Of a stretch of 64,000 bases of DNA, positions 34,363-43,144 are shown piece after piece; position 1 is the first letter of the stretch; each line of letters begins with the position of its first letter. The stretch is from Thermasporomyces composti (GTDB lineage: Bacteria > Actinomycetota > Actinomycetes > Propionibacteriales > Actinopolymorphaceae). Where the stretch lies: positions 3,224,001 to 3,288,000 of the forward strand of contig NZ_QTUC01000001.1 in assembly GCF_003386795.1 (NCBI RefSeq). Reading direction: 5' to 3'. Made by a program: the position numbers and the translations under genes. The notes under the pieces are model-generated. The model worked only from the letters and a program-made list of their open reading frames with translations. It searched no databases and had not been told where the DNA came from.

Positions 34363-34429
34363 GGTCGGCCGGCGCGCACCCTCGCGCCGAGGCTAGAACT
34401 TAGCCGAGAGCGCCGAGCACCGGAGGCCG

Positions 34430-35725
34430 GTGAACGATCTCTCCGTCGGCGTGTCCCGCGGAGTCGATCCAGCAGGGCTTGCGAGCATGGCGGCGATGAC
34501 CGACGTGCGTCCGCGCCCAGCCGCGTCCTCCGCTGACCAACCGTCCACCCCACCGACCTCCCGACCGGCAGCTGTCGGAGCAGTGCTGGCCGCCGGCTGG
34601 GCCGGCCTCGTGGGCGCCCTGCCCTGCGCGGCGCTGGCCGTGATCGGCTGGCTCGCGGCCTCAGGCGGTAGCTTCGCCGGTGCGCTTCGCGTCGGCCTGG
34701 ACGCCTGGTTGCTGGCGCATCGCGTCCCGATCGACCTGGGGAACGGCAGGTTCGACCTGGTGCCGCTGGGGTTGTCGCTCGTGCCGGTGCTTCTGCTGTA
34801 TCGAGCCGGGGCGTGGGCAGGGCGATCGTCGTCGGCGGCCGGTGAACTGCTGGCCGGGGTGCTCGCGCTGGCGGCGACGTACGGCGGTTTCGCCACTGTG
34901 GTGGCGGTCGTGGCCGGGACCGACGGTGCCACACCCGCGCCAACGATCGCTTTCGGCCACGCCGCGGCGCTCGCGACGGTCGTGGGCTCCGCGGGCTTCC
35001 TGCGGTCGAGTGGCCGCGCGACCGCCTGGTGGAGGGCGTGCCCGGAGTGGCTCCGCGCCGCGCTGCACGGCGGTCTCACCGGGTTCCTGGCGTCCTTGAC
35101 CGGGGGCGTCCTGCTCGTCGCCGGCGTCCTGCTCGCACACATCGGGCAGGTGGCGGACGTCACCAAGGCGCTGGCGCCCGGTCCCGTCGGTGTCGTGCTG
35201 TTGCTCGTCCTCAGCCTCGCGTATCTCCCGAACGCAGCGCTCTACGCGCTGGCCTTCGCCCTTGGCCCGGGGTTCGCGATGGGAACGGCCACCGTGGTGT
35301 CGCCCAGCGGGGTGGTCTTGGGCCCGATGCCGGCGTTTCCGCTGCTGGCCGCTCTTCCGAGCGAGGGTGAGCCACCCGTCTGGAGTGTCGCGCTGCTCGG
35401 CGTCCCGATCCTCGCCGGAATGGCGGCCGGCGTGGCGACGACCCGACGCTTTCCCAACTTCGCGCTTGACGCGGCGGTCTTGAGAGGTGTGCTCGCCGGC
35501 ATGGTGACCGGGCTGGCCTGCACGGGCTGTGTGGCCCTTGCCCGAGGCTCGGGTGGTCCCGGACGTCTGGTCGAGGTCGGTCCGTCCGTGCTCGGCGTCG
35601 GTGTCGTCGCGGTCAGCACGTTCGCGATCGCGAGCGCCTCCGGCGTGCTGCTCCTCGGCGCGTGGATCTGGGGACGAGCCCGGCTCAGCGCGGCATGGTC
35701 CCGGCGGGTGCGAGGCGCTCGGTGA
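34430..35725 (+). CDS. DUF6350 family integral membrane protein
   Basis: 431 residues, with about ten transmembrane helices spread from residue 45 to 420. Recognisable family stretches are LVPLGLSLVPVLLLYRAGAWAGR, GPGFAMGTATVVSPSGVVLGPMPAFPLLAALP and a TM-rich end. DUF6350 genes stand just upstream of purN-purH in many actinomycetes, as here; no function is established. GGAGG lies 3 nt before the GTG at 34430. In-frame ATGs at 34487 and 34496 (MTDVRPRP) are realistic alternatives and would remove a poorly GC-biased N-terminus. Its last 41 bp overlap the convergent gene. Confidence 0.85.
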   Translation: MNDLSVGVSRGVDPAGLASMAAMTDVRPRPAASSADQPSTPPTSRPAAVGAVLAAGWAGLVGALPCAALAVIGWLAASGGSFAGALRVGLDAWLLAHRVPIDLGNGRFDLVPLGLSLVPVLLLYRAGAWAGRSSSAAGELLAGVLALAATYGGFATVVAVVAGTDGATPAPTIAFGHAAALATVVGSAGFLRSSGRATAWWRACPEWLRAALHGGLTGFLASLTGGVLLVAGVLLAHIGQVADVTKALAPGPVGVVLLLVLSLAYLPNAALYALAFALGPGFAMGTATVVSPSGVVLGPMPAFPLLAALPSEGEPPVWSVALLGVPILAGMAAGVATTRRFPNFALDAAVLRGVLAGMVTGLACTGCVALARGSGGPGRLVEVGPSVLGVGVVAVSTFAIASASGVLLLGAWIWGRARLSAAWSRRVRGAR

Positions 35726-36443
35726 GGCGCTCCATGAGTCGCTCGTAACACGCCTCCCGGGCGGTCTGGGTGTTGGCCCCGGAGATGCACTCCTGATACT
35801 CCATCGCCTCGTCCCAGAACACCACCATGGTGACGATCACGATGGTGGAGAGGGCCGTCGCGACGATGCCCAGCACGATGCCCGCCTTCGCACCGGGCAC
35901 GGTCGTCCAGGCGTCGCGTGCGGCGCGGCGGGCGAGCACGCCGAGCACGATCGCCGCGACGCCGAGGATCGGTCCGAGCGGGAACGCGATGAAGGCCGCC
36001 AGGAGGCCGGCGAGACCCAGCGCCAGGGCGTACCGCCCGCGGTTGCGGAGCCGTCGGGCTTCCTCCTCCGACAGGGTCGTCCGCGGCTCGGAACCGGGGC
36101 TGGACCCAGCGTCGGCGCCCGGGCCGAGGTCCGCTCCCGGCGTGCCGGCCCGGTCGCCTCGGGCTTTGCCGGCGAGCATGCGCGCGTAGGGCGAGGACGG
36201 TGGCGGCTGGCCGAACACCCGGGAAGCGTCGGCTGGTGCGGCCGTTCCCTCGGGCGGGATGGGGGCGAGCCTGATCGAGCCCGGGTCGTCAGTGTCTCGT
36301 CCGTGCGCCTCCGTCGAGGCGTTCTCGCTCGAACGGGTCTCGTCGTCCTTCCCGGGGCCGGTCTGGTCGGCGGCCGGCTGGGAGGTCACCGGCTCCTCGT
36401 CGTGGCGGTCGTCGTCGCCCGGACGCTTCTCGGGGCTGCTCAC
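35685..36443 (-). CDS. DUF4190-like membrane protein with long acidic N-terminus
   Basis: 252 residues. The first ~125 are Asp/Glu/Pro/Gly-rich and disordered. NRGRYALALGLAGLLAAFIAFPLGPILGVAAIVLGVLARRAAR and a second helix (AGIVLGIVATALSTIVIVTM) form the DUF4190-type double-helix unit. A cytosolic or external tail carries two Cys (QECISG...REACYERLM). The start is set at GTG 36443, with GGGAGAG 5 nt upstream. Its 3' end overlaps the DUF6350 gene by 41 bp in convergent orientation. Function unknown. Confidence 0.78.
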   Translation of the reverse strand: MSSPEKRPGDDDRHDEEPVTSQPAADQTGPGKDDETRSSENASTEAHGRDTDDPGSIRLAPIPPEGTAAPADASRVFGQPPPSSPYARMLAGKARGDRAGTPGADLGPGADAGSSPGSEPRTTLSEEEARRLRNRGRYALALGLAGLLAAFIAFPLGPILGVAAIVLGVLARRAARDAWTTVPGAKAGIVLGIVATALSTIVIVTMVVFWDEAMEYQECISGANTQTAREACYERLMERLTERLAPAGTMPR

Positions 36444-36563
36444 AGGGGCTCTCCCTCGTCGGTTGCTCACCTACCGCTATCGTGGCGGAACGTCCTACCG
36501 CATCGGAACGTGCCCGGATCGTTCGACGCGATCATCCGGGGCCACGCACAGCGAGGAGTCATC

Positions 36564-37169
36564 CTGTCCGCACGCCTGGTCGTCCTGATCTCCGGCTCGG
36601 GCACATTGCTCCAGGCCCTGCTCGACGCGTGCCAAGACCCCGCTTACGGCGCCACGGTCGTCGCCGTGGGCTCCGACCGCACCAACGCCTACGGGCTCCA
36701 GCGCGCAGCCCGTGCCGGCGTCCCCACCTTCACCGTACGACTGCGTGACTTCGCGACCCGGGAGGAATGGGATGCCGCGCTGACCGAGCGGGTGGCGTCC
36801 TACGAGCCCGACCTCGTCATCTCCGCAGGATTCCTCAAGCTCGTCGGAAAGAGGTTCCTCCAGGCGTTCGGCGGTCGCTACATCAACAGCCACAACTCTC
36901 TACTCCCGGCCTTCCCCGGCATTCACGCGCCACGCGACGCGCTCGCCTACGGCGTGAAGGTCACGGGGGCCACGCTCTTCGTCGTGGACGAGGGCATCGA
37001 CGCCGGACCGATCATCGCTCAGGTCGCGGTCCCGGTCGAGGAGAACGACACCGAGGAGACGCTCACCGAGCGCATCAAGGTCGCCGAACGTCGGCAGCTC
37101 GTCGACGTCGTCGGCGCGATGGTCCGCCACGGCTACACGGTTCGAGGAAGGAAGGTCACGATCCCGTGA
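36564..37169 (+). CDS. purN: Phosphoribosylglycinamide formyltransferase
   Basis: 201 residues. It transfers formyl from 10-formyl-THF to GAR in purine synthesis. The phosphate loop is [15 protein letters not shown]. The catalytic Asn and His are in [16 protein letters not shown], and Asp in [12 protein letters not shown]. The frame is open for over 1 kb upstream, but homology begins here. The start appears to be CTG: GAGGAG (36553-36558) lies 5 nt before CTG TCC GCA CGC, and the nearest in-frame GTG (36510) has no ribosome binding site. The stop overlaps the purH start (GTGA). Confidence 0.9.
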   Translation: MSARLVVLISGSGTLLQALLDACQDPAYGATVVAVGSDRTNAYGLQRAARAGVPTFTVRLRDFATREEWDAALTERVASYEPDLVISAGFLKLVGKRFLQAFGGRYINSHNSLLPAFPGIHAPRDALAYGVKVTGATLFVVDEGIDAGPIIAQVAVPVEENDTEETLTERIKVAERRQLVDVVGAMVRHGYTVRGRKVTIP

Positions 37170-38737
37170 ACGGTCCAGCGACCGACGAGCGGCGACCCAT
37201 CCGTCGGGCGCTCGTCAGCGTCTACGACAAGACCGGCTTGGGCGACCTGGCCCGCGCTCTGGCCGAGGCCGGCGTCGAGATCGTCTCCACCGGATCGACG
37301 GCGGCGACCATCGAGGCCGCCGGGGTCTCCGTGACGCGCGTGGAGCAGCTGACCGGCTTTCCCGAGTGCCTCGACGGGCGGGTCAAGACGCTGCATCCCA
37401 AGGTCCACGCCGGCCTCCTGGCTGACGTGCGTAACCCCGACCACCGCCGCCAGCTCGAGGAGCTCGGCATCGAGCCCTTCGAACTGCTGGTATCGAACCT
37501 CTACCCGTTCGCCGAGACCGTCGCCTCGGGGGCGGATGCCGACCAGGTCGTCGAGATGATCGACATCGGCGGCCCGGCGATGATCCGCGCAGCGGCCAAG
37601 AACCACGCCAACGTCGCGGTCGTGACCTCACCGGCTCGCTACGGCGACGTGGTGGAGGCACTGGCCAGTGGTGGGTTCACCGCCGAGCAGCGGAAGCGCC
37701 TCGCGGCGGAGGCGTTCGAGCACACCGCCACCTACGACGTGCACGTCGCGTCCTGGATGGGCTCGTACGCGGCCACCGCGGACGACGAGCTCCCGAGCTG
37801 GGTGGGCGCCACCTGGCGTCGTCAGGCGGTGCTGCGGTACGGCGAGAATCCGCACCAGCGTGCTGCTCTCTACACCGCCGCGCATGGTGCGGTGCCGGGC
37901 CTGGCTCAGGCAGAGCAGCTGCACGGCAAGGAGATGTCGTACAACAACTACGTCGACGCCGACGCGGCTCGTCGCGCCGCCTACGACTTCGACGCGCCTG
38001 CGGTGGCGATCATCAAGCACGCCAACCCTTGTGGGATCGCCGTCGGGGCCGACCTGGCCGAGGCGCATCGCAAGGCGCACGCCTGTGACCCGGTGTCGGC
38101 CTTCGGCGGAGTCATCGGCGCGAACCGACCGGTGACCGCCCAGGTGGCCGAGCAGGTCGCCGAGGTGTTCACCGAGGTGGTCGTCGCGCCCGACTTCGAA
38201 CCCGAGGCGCTGGAGATCCTCACCCGCAAGAAGAACGTCCGGCTCCTGCGATGCCCGCCCGCGACCCGCGGTGGGGTCGAGCTCCGGCCGATCTCGGGTG
38301 GTCTGCTCGTGCAGAGCGTGGACGCGGTCGACGCTCCCGGGGATGATCCGGCCACCTGGCGCCTGGTCAGTGGCGAGCCGGTCCCGGAGGAGGTGCTCGC
38401 CGACCTGGCGTTCGCGTGGCGAGCGGTGCGAGCCGTCAAGTCCAATGCCATCGTGCTCGCCTCCGGCGGCGCCACCGTCGGCGTGGGCATGGGTCAGGTC
38501 AACCGGGTCGACTCGGCGCGGCTGGCTGTCAGCCGGGCTGGTGAGCGGGCCGCCGGAGCGGTCGCGGCGTCCGACGCGTTCTTCCCGTTCCCCGACGGGC
38601 TGCAGGTGCTGATCGAGGCCGGCGTGCGAGCGGTGGTGCAGCCGGGTGGTTCTCGACGCGACGACGAGGTGATCGCGGTGGCGGCCGCGGCCGGTGTCCC
38701 GATGTACTTCACCGGCACCCGGCACTTCTTCCACTGA
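37166..38737 (+). CDS. purH: Bifunctional AICAR transformylase / IMP cyclohydrolase
   Basis: 523 residues; performs the last two steps of IMP synthesis. Residues 1-200 form the cyclohydrolase: [35 protein letters not shown] and [15 protein letters not shown]. The transformylase follows with [13 protein letters not shown], the catalytic Lys-His in [24 protein letters not shown] and [12 protein letters not shown]. The GTG start lies in a GTGA overlap with purN, the standard coupling. In many actinomycetes folD comes next, but here a non-coding gap and DUF3017 follow. Confidence 0.97.
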   Translation: MNGPATDERRPIRRALVSVYDKTGLGDLARALAEAGVEIVSTGSTAATIEAAGVSVTRVEQLTGFPECLDGRVKTLHPKVHAGLLADVRNPDHRRQLEELGIEPFELLVSNLYPFAETVASGADADQVVEMIDIGGPAMIRAAAKNHANVAVVTSPARYGDVVEALASGGFTAEQRKRLAAEAFEHTATYDVHVASWMGSYAATADDELPSWVGATWRRQAVLRYGENPHQRAALYTAAHGAVPGLAQAEQLHGKEMSYNNYVDADAARRAAYDFDAPAVAIIKHANPCGIAVGADLAEAHRKAHACDPVSAFGGVIGANRPVTAQVAEQVAEVFTEVVVAPDFEPEALEILTRKKNVRLLRCPPATRGGVELRPISGGLLVQSVDAVDAPGDDPATWRLVSGEPVPEEVLADLAFAWRAVRAVKSNAIVLASGGATVGVGMGQVNRVDSARLAVSRAGERAAGAVAASDAFFPFPDGLQVLIEAGVRAVVQPGGSRRDDEVIAVAAAAGVPMYFTGTRHFFH

Positions 38738-38815
38738 CGTTGCCGCTGGGTCCCCGGGTCCCGCCGAATCCACGTGGAGCGCACGGAGATCCCACGGAAG
38801 GCGACGTCACGGACG

Positions 38816-38842
38816 GACGGGCCCCGGGGGAGTGGCCCCGTC
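38816..38842 (+). terminator. Probable hairpin terminator after purH
   Basis: GACGGGCC (38816-38823) pairs with GGCCCCGTC (38834-38842) with one bulged base, giving an 8-bp stem and a G-rich loop. It lies 79 bp after the purH stop. Confidence 0.5.
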
Positions 38843-39012
38843 AGCGCTGCTGCCGGTGCGCTGGCGGCGAGCCGGCTGGCCGCGGACAGCGCGAGCGGGC
38901 AGGGTGAGCGGGCAGGGTGAGATCGTCGGTGGGCGGTACTCTCCGTAGGTACGAGAACGCCGGGGCGGGCCAGCACCCGACAGCTGGCCAGCCGGAGCGG
39001 GAGGATCAGGCG

Positions 39013-39426
39013 ATGGTCGACCAGCCGGGCGTCGCGTCCGCCGGGCGTACCAGCCGTGCTTCCGGCTCTGCCAGGGACGGGTCCGCCGGGGGCCGGGAGC
39101 CCTGGTGGGCGTTCTGGAAGCGAGGCACGCACAACCCCGGCCAACCGCTGCCGCCGATTCGTCCGTGGCCTCGACGCCAGTGGCCGCTCTTGGTCGTCCT
39201 CACTGGTGTCGCGATCTCGCTCGTGAGCGCGGTCGTCGCCGACTTCCGGCCGGGCATGGTGATGCTGGCGGGCTCGGTGCTGTTGGCGGCGCTGTTCCGG
39301 CTGGTCTTGACGACCCGCCGGGCGGGACTGCTGGTGCTGCGCAGCCGGACGACGGACGTGCTGACCTTGACCGCCATGGGGCTGGGCATCTTGGTCCTGG
39401 CTCTCGCGATCCCGGACATCCGGTGA
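39013..39426 (+). CDS. DUF3017 family membrane protein
   Basis: 137 residues. A polar N-terminus (1-55) leads to PWPRRQWPLLVVLTGVAISLVSAVVAD, RPGMVMLAGSVLLAALFRLVL and a third helix near the C-terminus: three TM segments in all. The wording RRQWPLLVVL and LLVLRSRTTDVLTL matches DUF3017, which in actinomycetes usually sits between folD and mdh. GGGAGG is 8 nt before the ATG. The open frame extends upstream without support. Function unknown. Confidence 0.85.
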   Translation: MVDQPGVASAGRTSRASGSARDGSAGGREPWWAFWKRGTHNPGQPLPPIRPWPRRQWPLLVVLTGVAISLVSAVVADFRPGMVMLAGSVLLAALFRLVLTTRRAGLLVLRSRTTDVLTLTAMGLGILVLALAIPDIR

Positions 39427-39470
39427 GCACGATCCTGGCCTTCGCCCATCGAGGCTCGCAGTGCGCGTCG

Positions 39471-39521
39471 GGACACAGGGCGTACCTGGACACAGGGCGC
39501 ACCTGGACGCAGGGTGCATCT
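39471..39521 (+). repeat. 17-bp tandem repeat array, 3 units
   Basis: GGACACAGGGCGTACCT, GGACACAGGGCGCACCT and GGACGCAGGGTGCATCT follow directly; a degenerate fourth begins GGACAGG. It lies 44 bp after the DUF3017 stop. Confidence 0.9.
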
Positions 39522-39685
39522 GGACAGGTCCGACAAGCCACCGCGGGGCGCAGCGCCCGTGATGAACCGGACGATCTGGGAGCGGGTGGACCGTGGCGCC
39601 CGAGGTTCCTTCGGTGGTTCCCGCGAGGTTCCGCCCACCCCTGGCGTCCGGGGCTCAAGCTATTCGGATAGGCTCGGCACAAGTA

Positions 39686-39699
39686 TCTTGGCGTCAAGA
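39686..39699. promoter_or_regulatory. Candidate operator upstream of mdh
   Basis: TCTTG-GCGT-CAAGA has perfect 5-bp arms, one base short of a full TCTTGACGTCAAGA palindrome. It starts 12 bp after the TAGGCT -10 candidate, so it would overlap the transcription start, where a repressor would act. Confidence 0.45.
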
Positions 39700-39783
39700 C
39701 ATCTTCCGTTCTCGTGACGCCACGACAGTCCGTGACGGCTGAGTCCCGCCGGCGGGCGGGCAACCCAGGAGGCGAGACACCCC

Positions 39784-40752
39784 ATGGCGCGCAGCGGCAA
39801 GGTCACCGTCGTCGGGGCGGGTTTCTATGGGTCGACGACCGCCCAGCGGCTCGCCGAGTACGACATCTTCGAAGAGGTCGTCCTCACCGACATCATCGAG
39901 GGCAAGGCGGAAGGCCTCGCGCTCGACATGAACCAGGCCCGACCGATCGAGGGCTTCGAGACGAGGGTCGTCGGGCAGACGACCGGCCCTTCGGGCGAGG
40001 GCTACGAGGTGATCGGCGGCTCGGACATCGTCGTGATCACCGCCGGGATGCCTCGCAAGCCGGGTATGAGCCGGATGGACCTTCTGGAGACCAACGCTCG
40101 CATCGTCCGACAGGTCTCGGAAAACGTCGCCAAGTACGCCCCCAACGCCGTCGTCATCGTCGTCTCCAACCCCCTCGACGAGATGACGGCCCTGGCGCAG
40201 ATCGCGACCGGCTTCCCGCATCACCGCGTCATGGGGCAGGCGGGCGTGCTCGATACCGCCCGGTTCTCGTACTTCGTCGCGGAGAAGCTCGGCGTCCCGG
40301 TCGGTAGCGTGGAGACACTGACCCTGGGATCCCACGGCGAGACGATGGTGCCGGTCCCGAGCAAGTGCACGGTCGAGATCGACGGCCAGCGTCGGGCGCT
40401 CACCGAGGTGCTGCCGAAGGAGGACGTCGACGCGCTGGTCGAGCGGACCCGCAACGGGGGCGCCGAGATCGTCGGCCTGCTCAAGACGGGTTCCGCCTAC
40501 TACGCTCCGTCGGCCGCCGCGGCCCGCATGGCCCGCGCGGTGGCGGAGGACTCCGGGGCCGTCATGCCCGTCTGCGCGTGGGTCGAGGGGCAGTACGGCA
40601 TCGCGGGCGTCTACCTCGGCGTGCTCGCCGAGATCGGCCGTGAGGGCGTCCGCCGGGTCGTCGAGACCGAGCTGGCCGAGAGCGAGCTGGCCGATCTACG
40701 CCGGGCCGCCGAGGCGGTCCGGGCCAAGCAGGCCGACGTGCGGAACCTCTGA
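39784..40752 (+). CDS. mdh: Malate dehydrogenase (LDH-like type)
   Basis: 322 residues; oxidises malate to oxaloacetate with NAD. NAD fold GAGFYGS (11-17) and the acid VLTDIIEGK. The mobile loop is MPRKPGMSRMDLL with substrate-binding Arg91 and Arg97. VSNPLDEMT, the Asp157-Arg160 pair in LDTARFSYF, and catalytic His184 in LGSHGETMVP are all present. The wording is the lactate-dehydrogenase-like bacterial class. Followed by icd after 103 bp. Confidence 0.95.
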   Translation: MARSGKVTVVGAGFYGSTTAQRLAEYDIFEEVVLTDIIEGKAEGLALDMNQARPIEGFETRVVGQTTGPSGEGYEVIGGSDIVVITAGMPRKPGMSRMDLLETNARIVRQVSENVAKYAPNAVVIVVSNPLDEMTALAQIATGFPHHRVMGQAGVLDTARFSYFVAEKLGVPVGSVETLTLGSHGETMVPVPSKCTVEIDGQRRALTEVLPKEDVDALVERTRNGGAEIVGLLKTGSAYYAPSAAAARMARAVAEDSGAVMPVCAWVEGQYGIAGVYLGVLAEIGREGVRRVVETELAESELADLRRAAEAVRAKQADVRNL

Positions 40753-40798
40753 CAACTGAAGACACCCCCTTCGCACCGTCCACCCAGGCCCGCCGGTT

Positions 40799-40818
40799 CG
40801 CGTCGGAGAGCCGACGCG
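40799..40818 (+). promoter_or_regulatory. Hairpin in the mdh-icd gap
   Basis: CGCGTCGG and CCGACGCG form a perfect 8-bp stem with an AGAG loop, 38 bp upstream of the icd start. It could partly terminate mdh transcripts or shape the icd leader. Confidence 0.5.
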
Positions 40819-40855
40819 CGAGCCAGCGAGCACGTCCTGGCCCAAGGAGCACCCC

Positions 40856-42079
40856 TTGTCGAAGATCACGGTGAAGAACCCCGTCGTCGACATCGACGGC
40901 GACGAGATGACGCGTGTCATCTGGAAGGCCATCAAAGAGCGGCTGATCCTGCCGTACCTCGACATTCAGCTCGACTACTACGACCTCGGCATCGAGAACC
41001 GGGACGCCACCGACGACCAGGTGACGATCGACGCCGCGAACGCCATCAAGCGGCACGGCGTCGGCGTCAAGTGCGCGACGATCACTCCCGACGAAGCCCG
41101 GGTCGAGGAGTTCGGCCTGAAGAAGATGTGGAAGTCGCCCAACGGCACGATCCGGAACATCCTCGGTGGTGTCGTCTTCCGGGAGCCCATCATCATCGGC
41201 AACATCCCGCGGCTCGTCCCGGGCTGGACCAAGCCGATCGTCATCGGCCGCCACGCGCACGGCGACCAGTACAAGGCCACCGACTTCGTCGTGCCCGGCC
41301 CGGGCAAGGTGACGATCACCTACACCCCGGCTGACGGAAGCGAGCCGATGGAGTTCGAGGTCGCCGAGTTCAAGGGCGGCGGCGTCGCGCTCGGCATGTA
41401 CAACTTCGACGACTCGATCCGGGACTTCGCCCGGGCCTGCTTCAACTACGGCCTCCAGCGCGGTTACCCGGTCTACCTGTCGACGAAGAACACGATCCTC
41501 AAGGCGTACGACGGTCGGTTCAAGGACCTGTTCGCCGAGGTGTTCGAGAGCGAGTTCAAGGGCGCGTTCGAGGAGGCCGGTCTCACCTACGAGCACCGTC
41601 TCATCGACGACATGGTCGCCCAGGCCCTGAAGTGGGAGGGCGGCTTCGTGTGGGCCGCGAAGAACTACGACGGTGACGTCCAGTCCGACACGATCGCGCA
41701 GGGCTTCGGGTCTCTCGGCCTGATGACGAGCGTGCTGATGACGCCGGACGGCCGGACGGTCGAGGCGGAGGCCGCCCACGGCACGGTCACCCGGCACTTC
41801 CGCCGGTGGCAGAAGGGCGAGAAGACCTCGACGAACCCGATCGCGTCCATCTTCGCGTGGACACGAGGACTCGCGCACCGCGGCAAGCTGGACGGCACCC
41901 CGGAGGTGGAGGCGTTCGCCCAGACGCTCGAGAAGGTCTGCGTCGAGACGGTCGAGTCCGGCAAGATGACCAAGGACCTCGCGCTGCTCATCGGCGAGGA
42001 CACCCCGTGGCTGACCACGGACGAGTTCCTCGACGTCCTCGCCGACAACCTCGCTGCCCGCATGAAGGCCGGGAGCTGA
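40856..42079 (+). CDS. icd: NADP-dependent isocitrate dehydrogenase (homodimeric type)
   Basis: 407 residues; converts isocitrate to 2-oxoglutarate with NADP. The N-terminus [38 protein letters not shown] (substrate loop), [17 protein letters not shown], and [12 protein letters not shown] are landmarks of the short, eukaryote-like dimeric class, not the 740-residue monomeric class seen in some actinomycetes. It starts at TTG with AAGGAG 6-7 nt upstream. A strong terminator follows. Confidence 0.96.
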   Translation: MSKITVKNPVVDIDGDEMTRVIWKAIKERLILPYLDIQLDYYDLGIENRDATDDQVTIDAANAIKRHGVGVKCATITPDEARVEEFGLKKMWKSPNGTIRNILGGVVFREPIIIGNIPRLVPGWTKPIVIGRHAHGDQYKATDFVVPGPGKVTITYTPADGSEPMEFEVAEFKGGGVALGMYNFDDSIRDFARACFNYGLQRGYPVYLSTKNTILKAYDGRFKDLFAEVFESEFKGAFEEAGLTYEHRLIDDMVAQALKWEGGFVWAAKNYDGDVQSDTIAQGFGSLGLMTSVLMTPDGRTVEAEAAHGTVTRHFRRWQKGEKTSTNPIASIFAWTRGLAHRGKLDGTPEVEAFAQTLEKVCVETVESGKMTKDLALLIGEDTPWLTTDEFLDVLADNLAARMKAGS

Positions 42080-42100
42080 GCCCGTCCCGCGTCCGACGTG

Positions 42101-42132
42101 AAGCGCGCGGCCCCGGCGTGGGCCGCGCGCTT
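42101..42132. terminator. Terminator between icd and the galactose operon
   Basis: AAGCGCGCGGCCC (42101-42113) and GGGCCGCGCGCTT (42120-42132) pair perfectly over 13 bp with a 6-nt loop, then CGTTTC. It lies between convergent genes. Confidence 0.87.
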
Positions 42133-42146
42133 CGTTTCACAGCGCC

Positions 42147-43127
42147 CTAGGAGCCTTCGCGCGGAAGGTCAGCCGCACACCGAAACCCGAGGTTGCCGGT
42201 CGAGCTGTCGGGGGTGTTCTTCGTTCGCGCGGCGACCCGATACCGGTTGCAGTACGACTCGTGACACAGGTAGCTGCCACCGCGCATGACCTTCTCCTGG
42301 CCGGTGGGCGGCCCGGTCGGGTTCGTGCGTGTCTCGGGCCGGTCCTCCACGTGCCAGGTCGTGCTCCACCAGTCGGCGCACCACTCCCAGACGTTGCCGG
42401 CCACGTCGTAGAGGCCGAAACCGTTGGGGGCGTACGACTTCACCGGCGAGGTCCCCACGAAGCCGTCCTCGGCGGTGTTGTGGCCGGGGAACCGGCCCTG
42501 CCAGATGTTGCACCGCCAGCGTCCGCGTGGCGTGAGCTCATCGCCCCACGCGTACCGGGCGCGCTCCAGCCCGCCCCGGGCGGCTCGCTCCCACTCGGCC
42601 TCGGTGGGGAGCCGCTTGCCCGCCCATCGCGCGTAGGCGTAGGCGTCCCGCCACGACACGTGGACCACCGGGTGGTTCGGACGCGTCGCGATGTCACTGC
42701 CCGGGCCTTCTGGCGCCCGCCAGTTGGCCCCCTCGACGGCCAGCCACCACGGCGCGTCGGGCACGGTGGCGTCCATGACGTACCGCCGCTGCTCCGGGCC
42801 CACGAAGAGATGGAACACGAACGACCAGCCGAACCGCTCAGCGTCGGTGACGTAGCCCGTCGCCTTGACGAACGCCTGAAACTGCCGGTTGGTGACGAGC
42901 GTGGCGTCGATGAGGAAGGGATCCAGGGTGACGGCGCGAACCGGCCCCTCCCCGTCAGCCGGGAAAGCGTCCGGGTCGTCGCCCCCCATGAGGAAGCGCC
43001 CGCCGGGGATGGCGACCATCCCACGCGCCACCTCGCGCGGCGACCGCGAGGGGATCTCGAACGGCAGGTCGTCGTCGGCGATCGCTCCGGTGTGGTCGGA
43101 CCGTCCCGCGGCACAGCACGCAGACAC
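42147..43127 (-). CDS. Formylglycine-generating enzyme
   Basis: 326 residues. It oxidises a Cys in CxPxR motifs of sulfatases to formylglycine, using a copper centre and oxygen. The SUMF1 fold is complete: VAIPGGRFLMGGDD near the start, HPVVHVSWRDAYAYARWAGKRLPTEAEWE, AGNVWEWCADWW and LGFRC at the end. Active-site Cys288 and Cys293 are in SYLCHESYCNRYRVAAR, which marks a true FGE and not a diverged paralog. GTG start with GAGGTGG upstream. Only 17 bp separate it from galK, so it is the last gene of the galactose operon. No sulfatase gene lies in the window. Confidence 0.92.
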   Translation of the reverse strand: MSACCAAGRSDHTGAIADDDLPFEIPSRSPREVARGMVAIPGGRFLMGGDDPDAFPADGEGPVRAVTLDPFLIDATLVTNRQFQAFVKATGYVTDAERFGWSFVFHLFVGPEQRRYVMDATVPDAPWWLAVEGANWRAPEGPGSDIATRPNHPVVHVSWRDAYAYARWAGKRLPTEAEWERAARGGLERARYAWGDELTPRGRWRCNIWQGRFPGHNTAEDGFVGTSPVKSYAPNGFGLYDVAGNVWEWCADWWSTTWHVEDRPETRTNPTGPPTGQEKVMRGGSYLCHESYCNRYRVAARTKNTPDSSTGNLGFRCAADLPREGS

Positions 43128-43144
43128 TCGTCACCACCTCGTCG

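Larger units (their letters stand above)
34125..34429. other. Divergent spacer between sigma factor and DUF6350 genes
   Basis: 305 bp containing the candidate ECF promoter on the left and the 16-bp repeat array on the right. The GGAGG ribosome binding site of the DUF6350 gene is at 34422-34426. No gene is visible. Confidence 0.5.
39427..39783. promoter_or_regulatory. mdh upstream region with repeats, -10 and candidate operator
   Basis: 357 bp without a gene. It holds the 17-bp array (39471-39521), a TAGGCT hexamer (39669-39674), and the near-palindrome TCTTGGCGTCAAGA (39686-39699). AGGAGG (39768-39773) precedes mdh. Confidence 0.5.

Noticed and set aside
35529-36563. Long in-frame extension upstream of purN
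   Set aside because: It is antisense to the DUF4190-like gene and has no similarity to PurN; homology starts at 36564.
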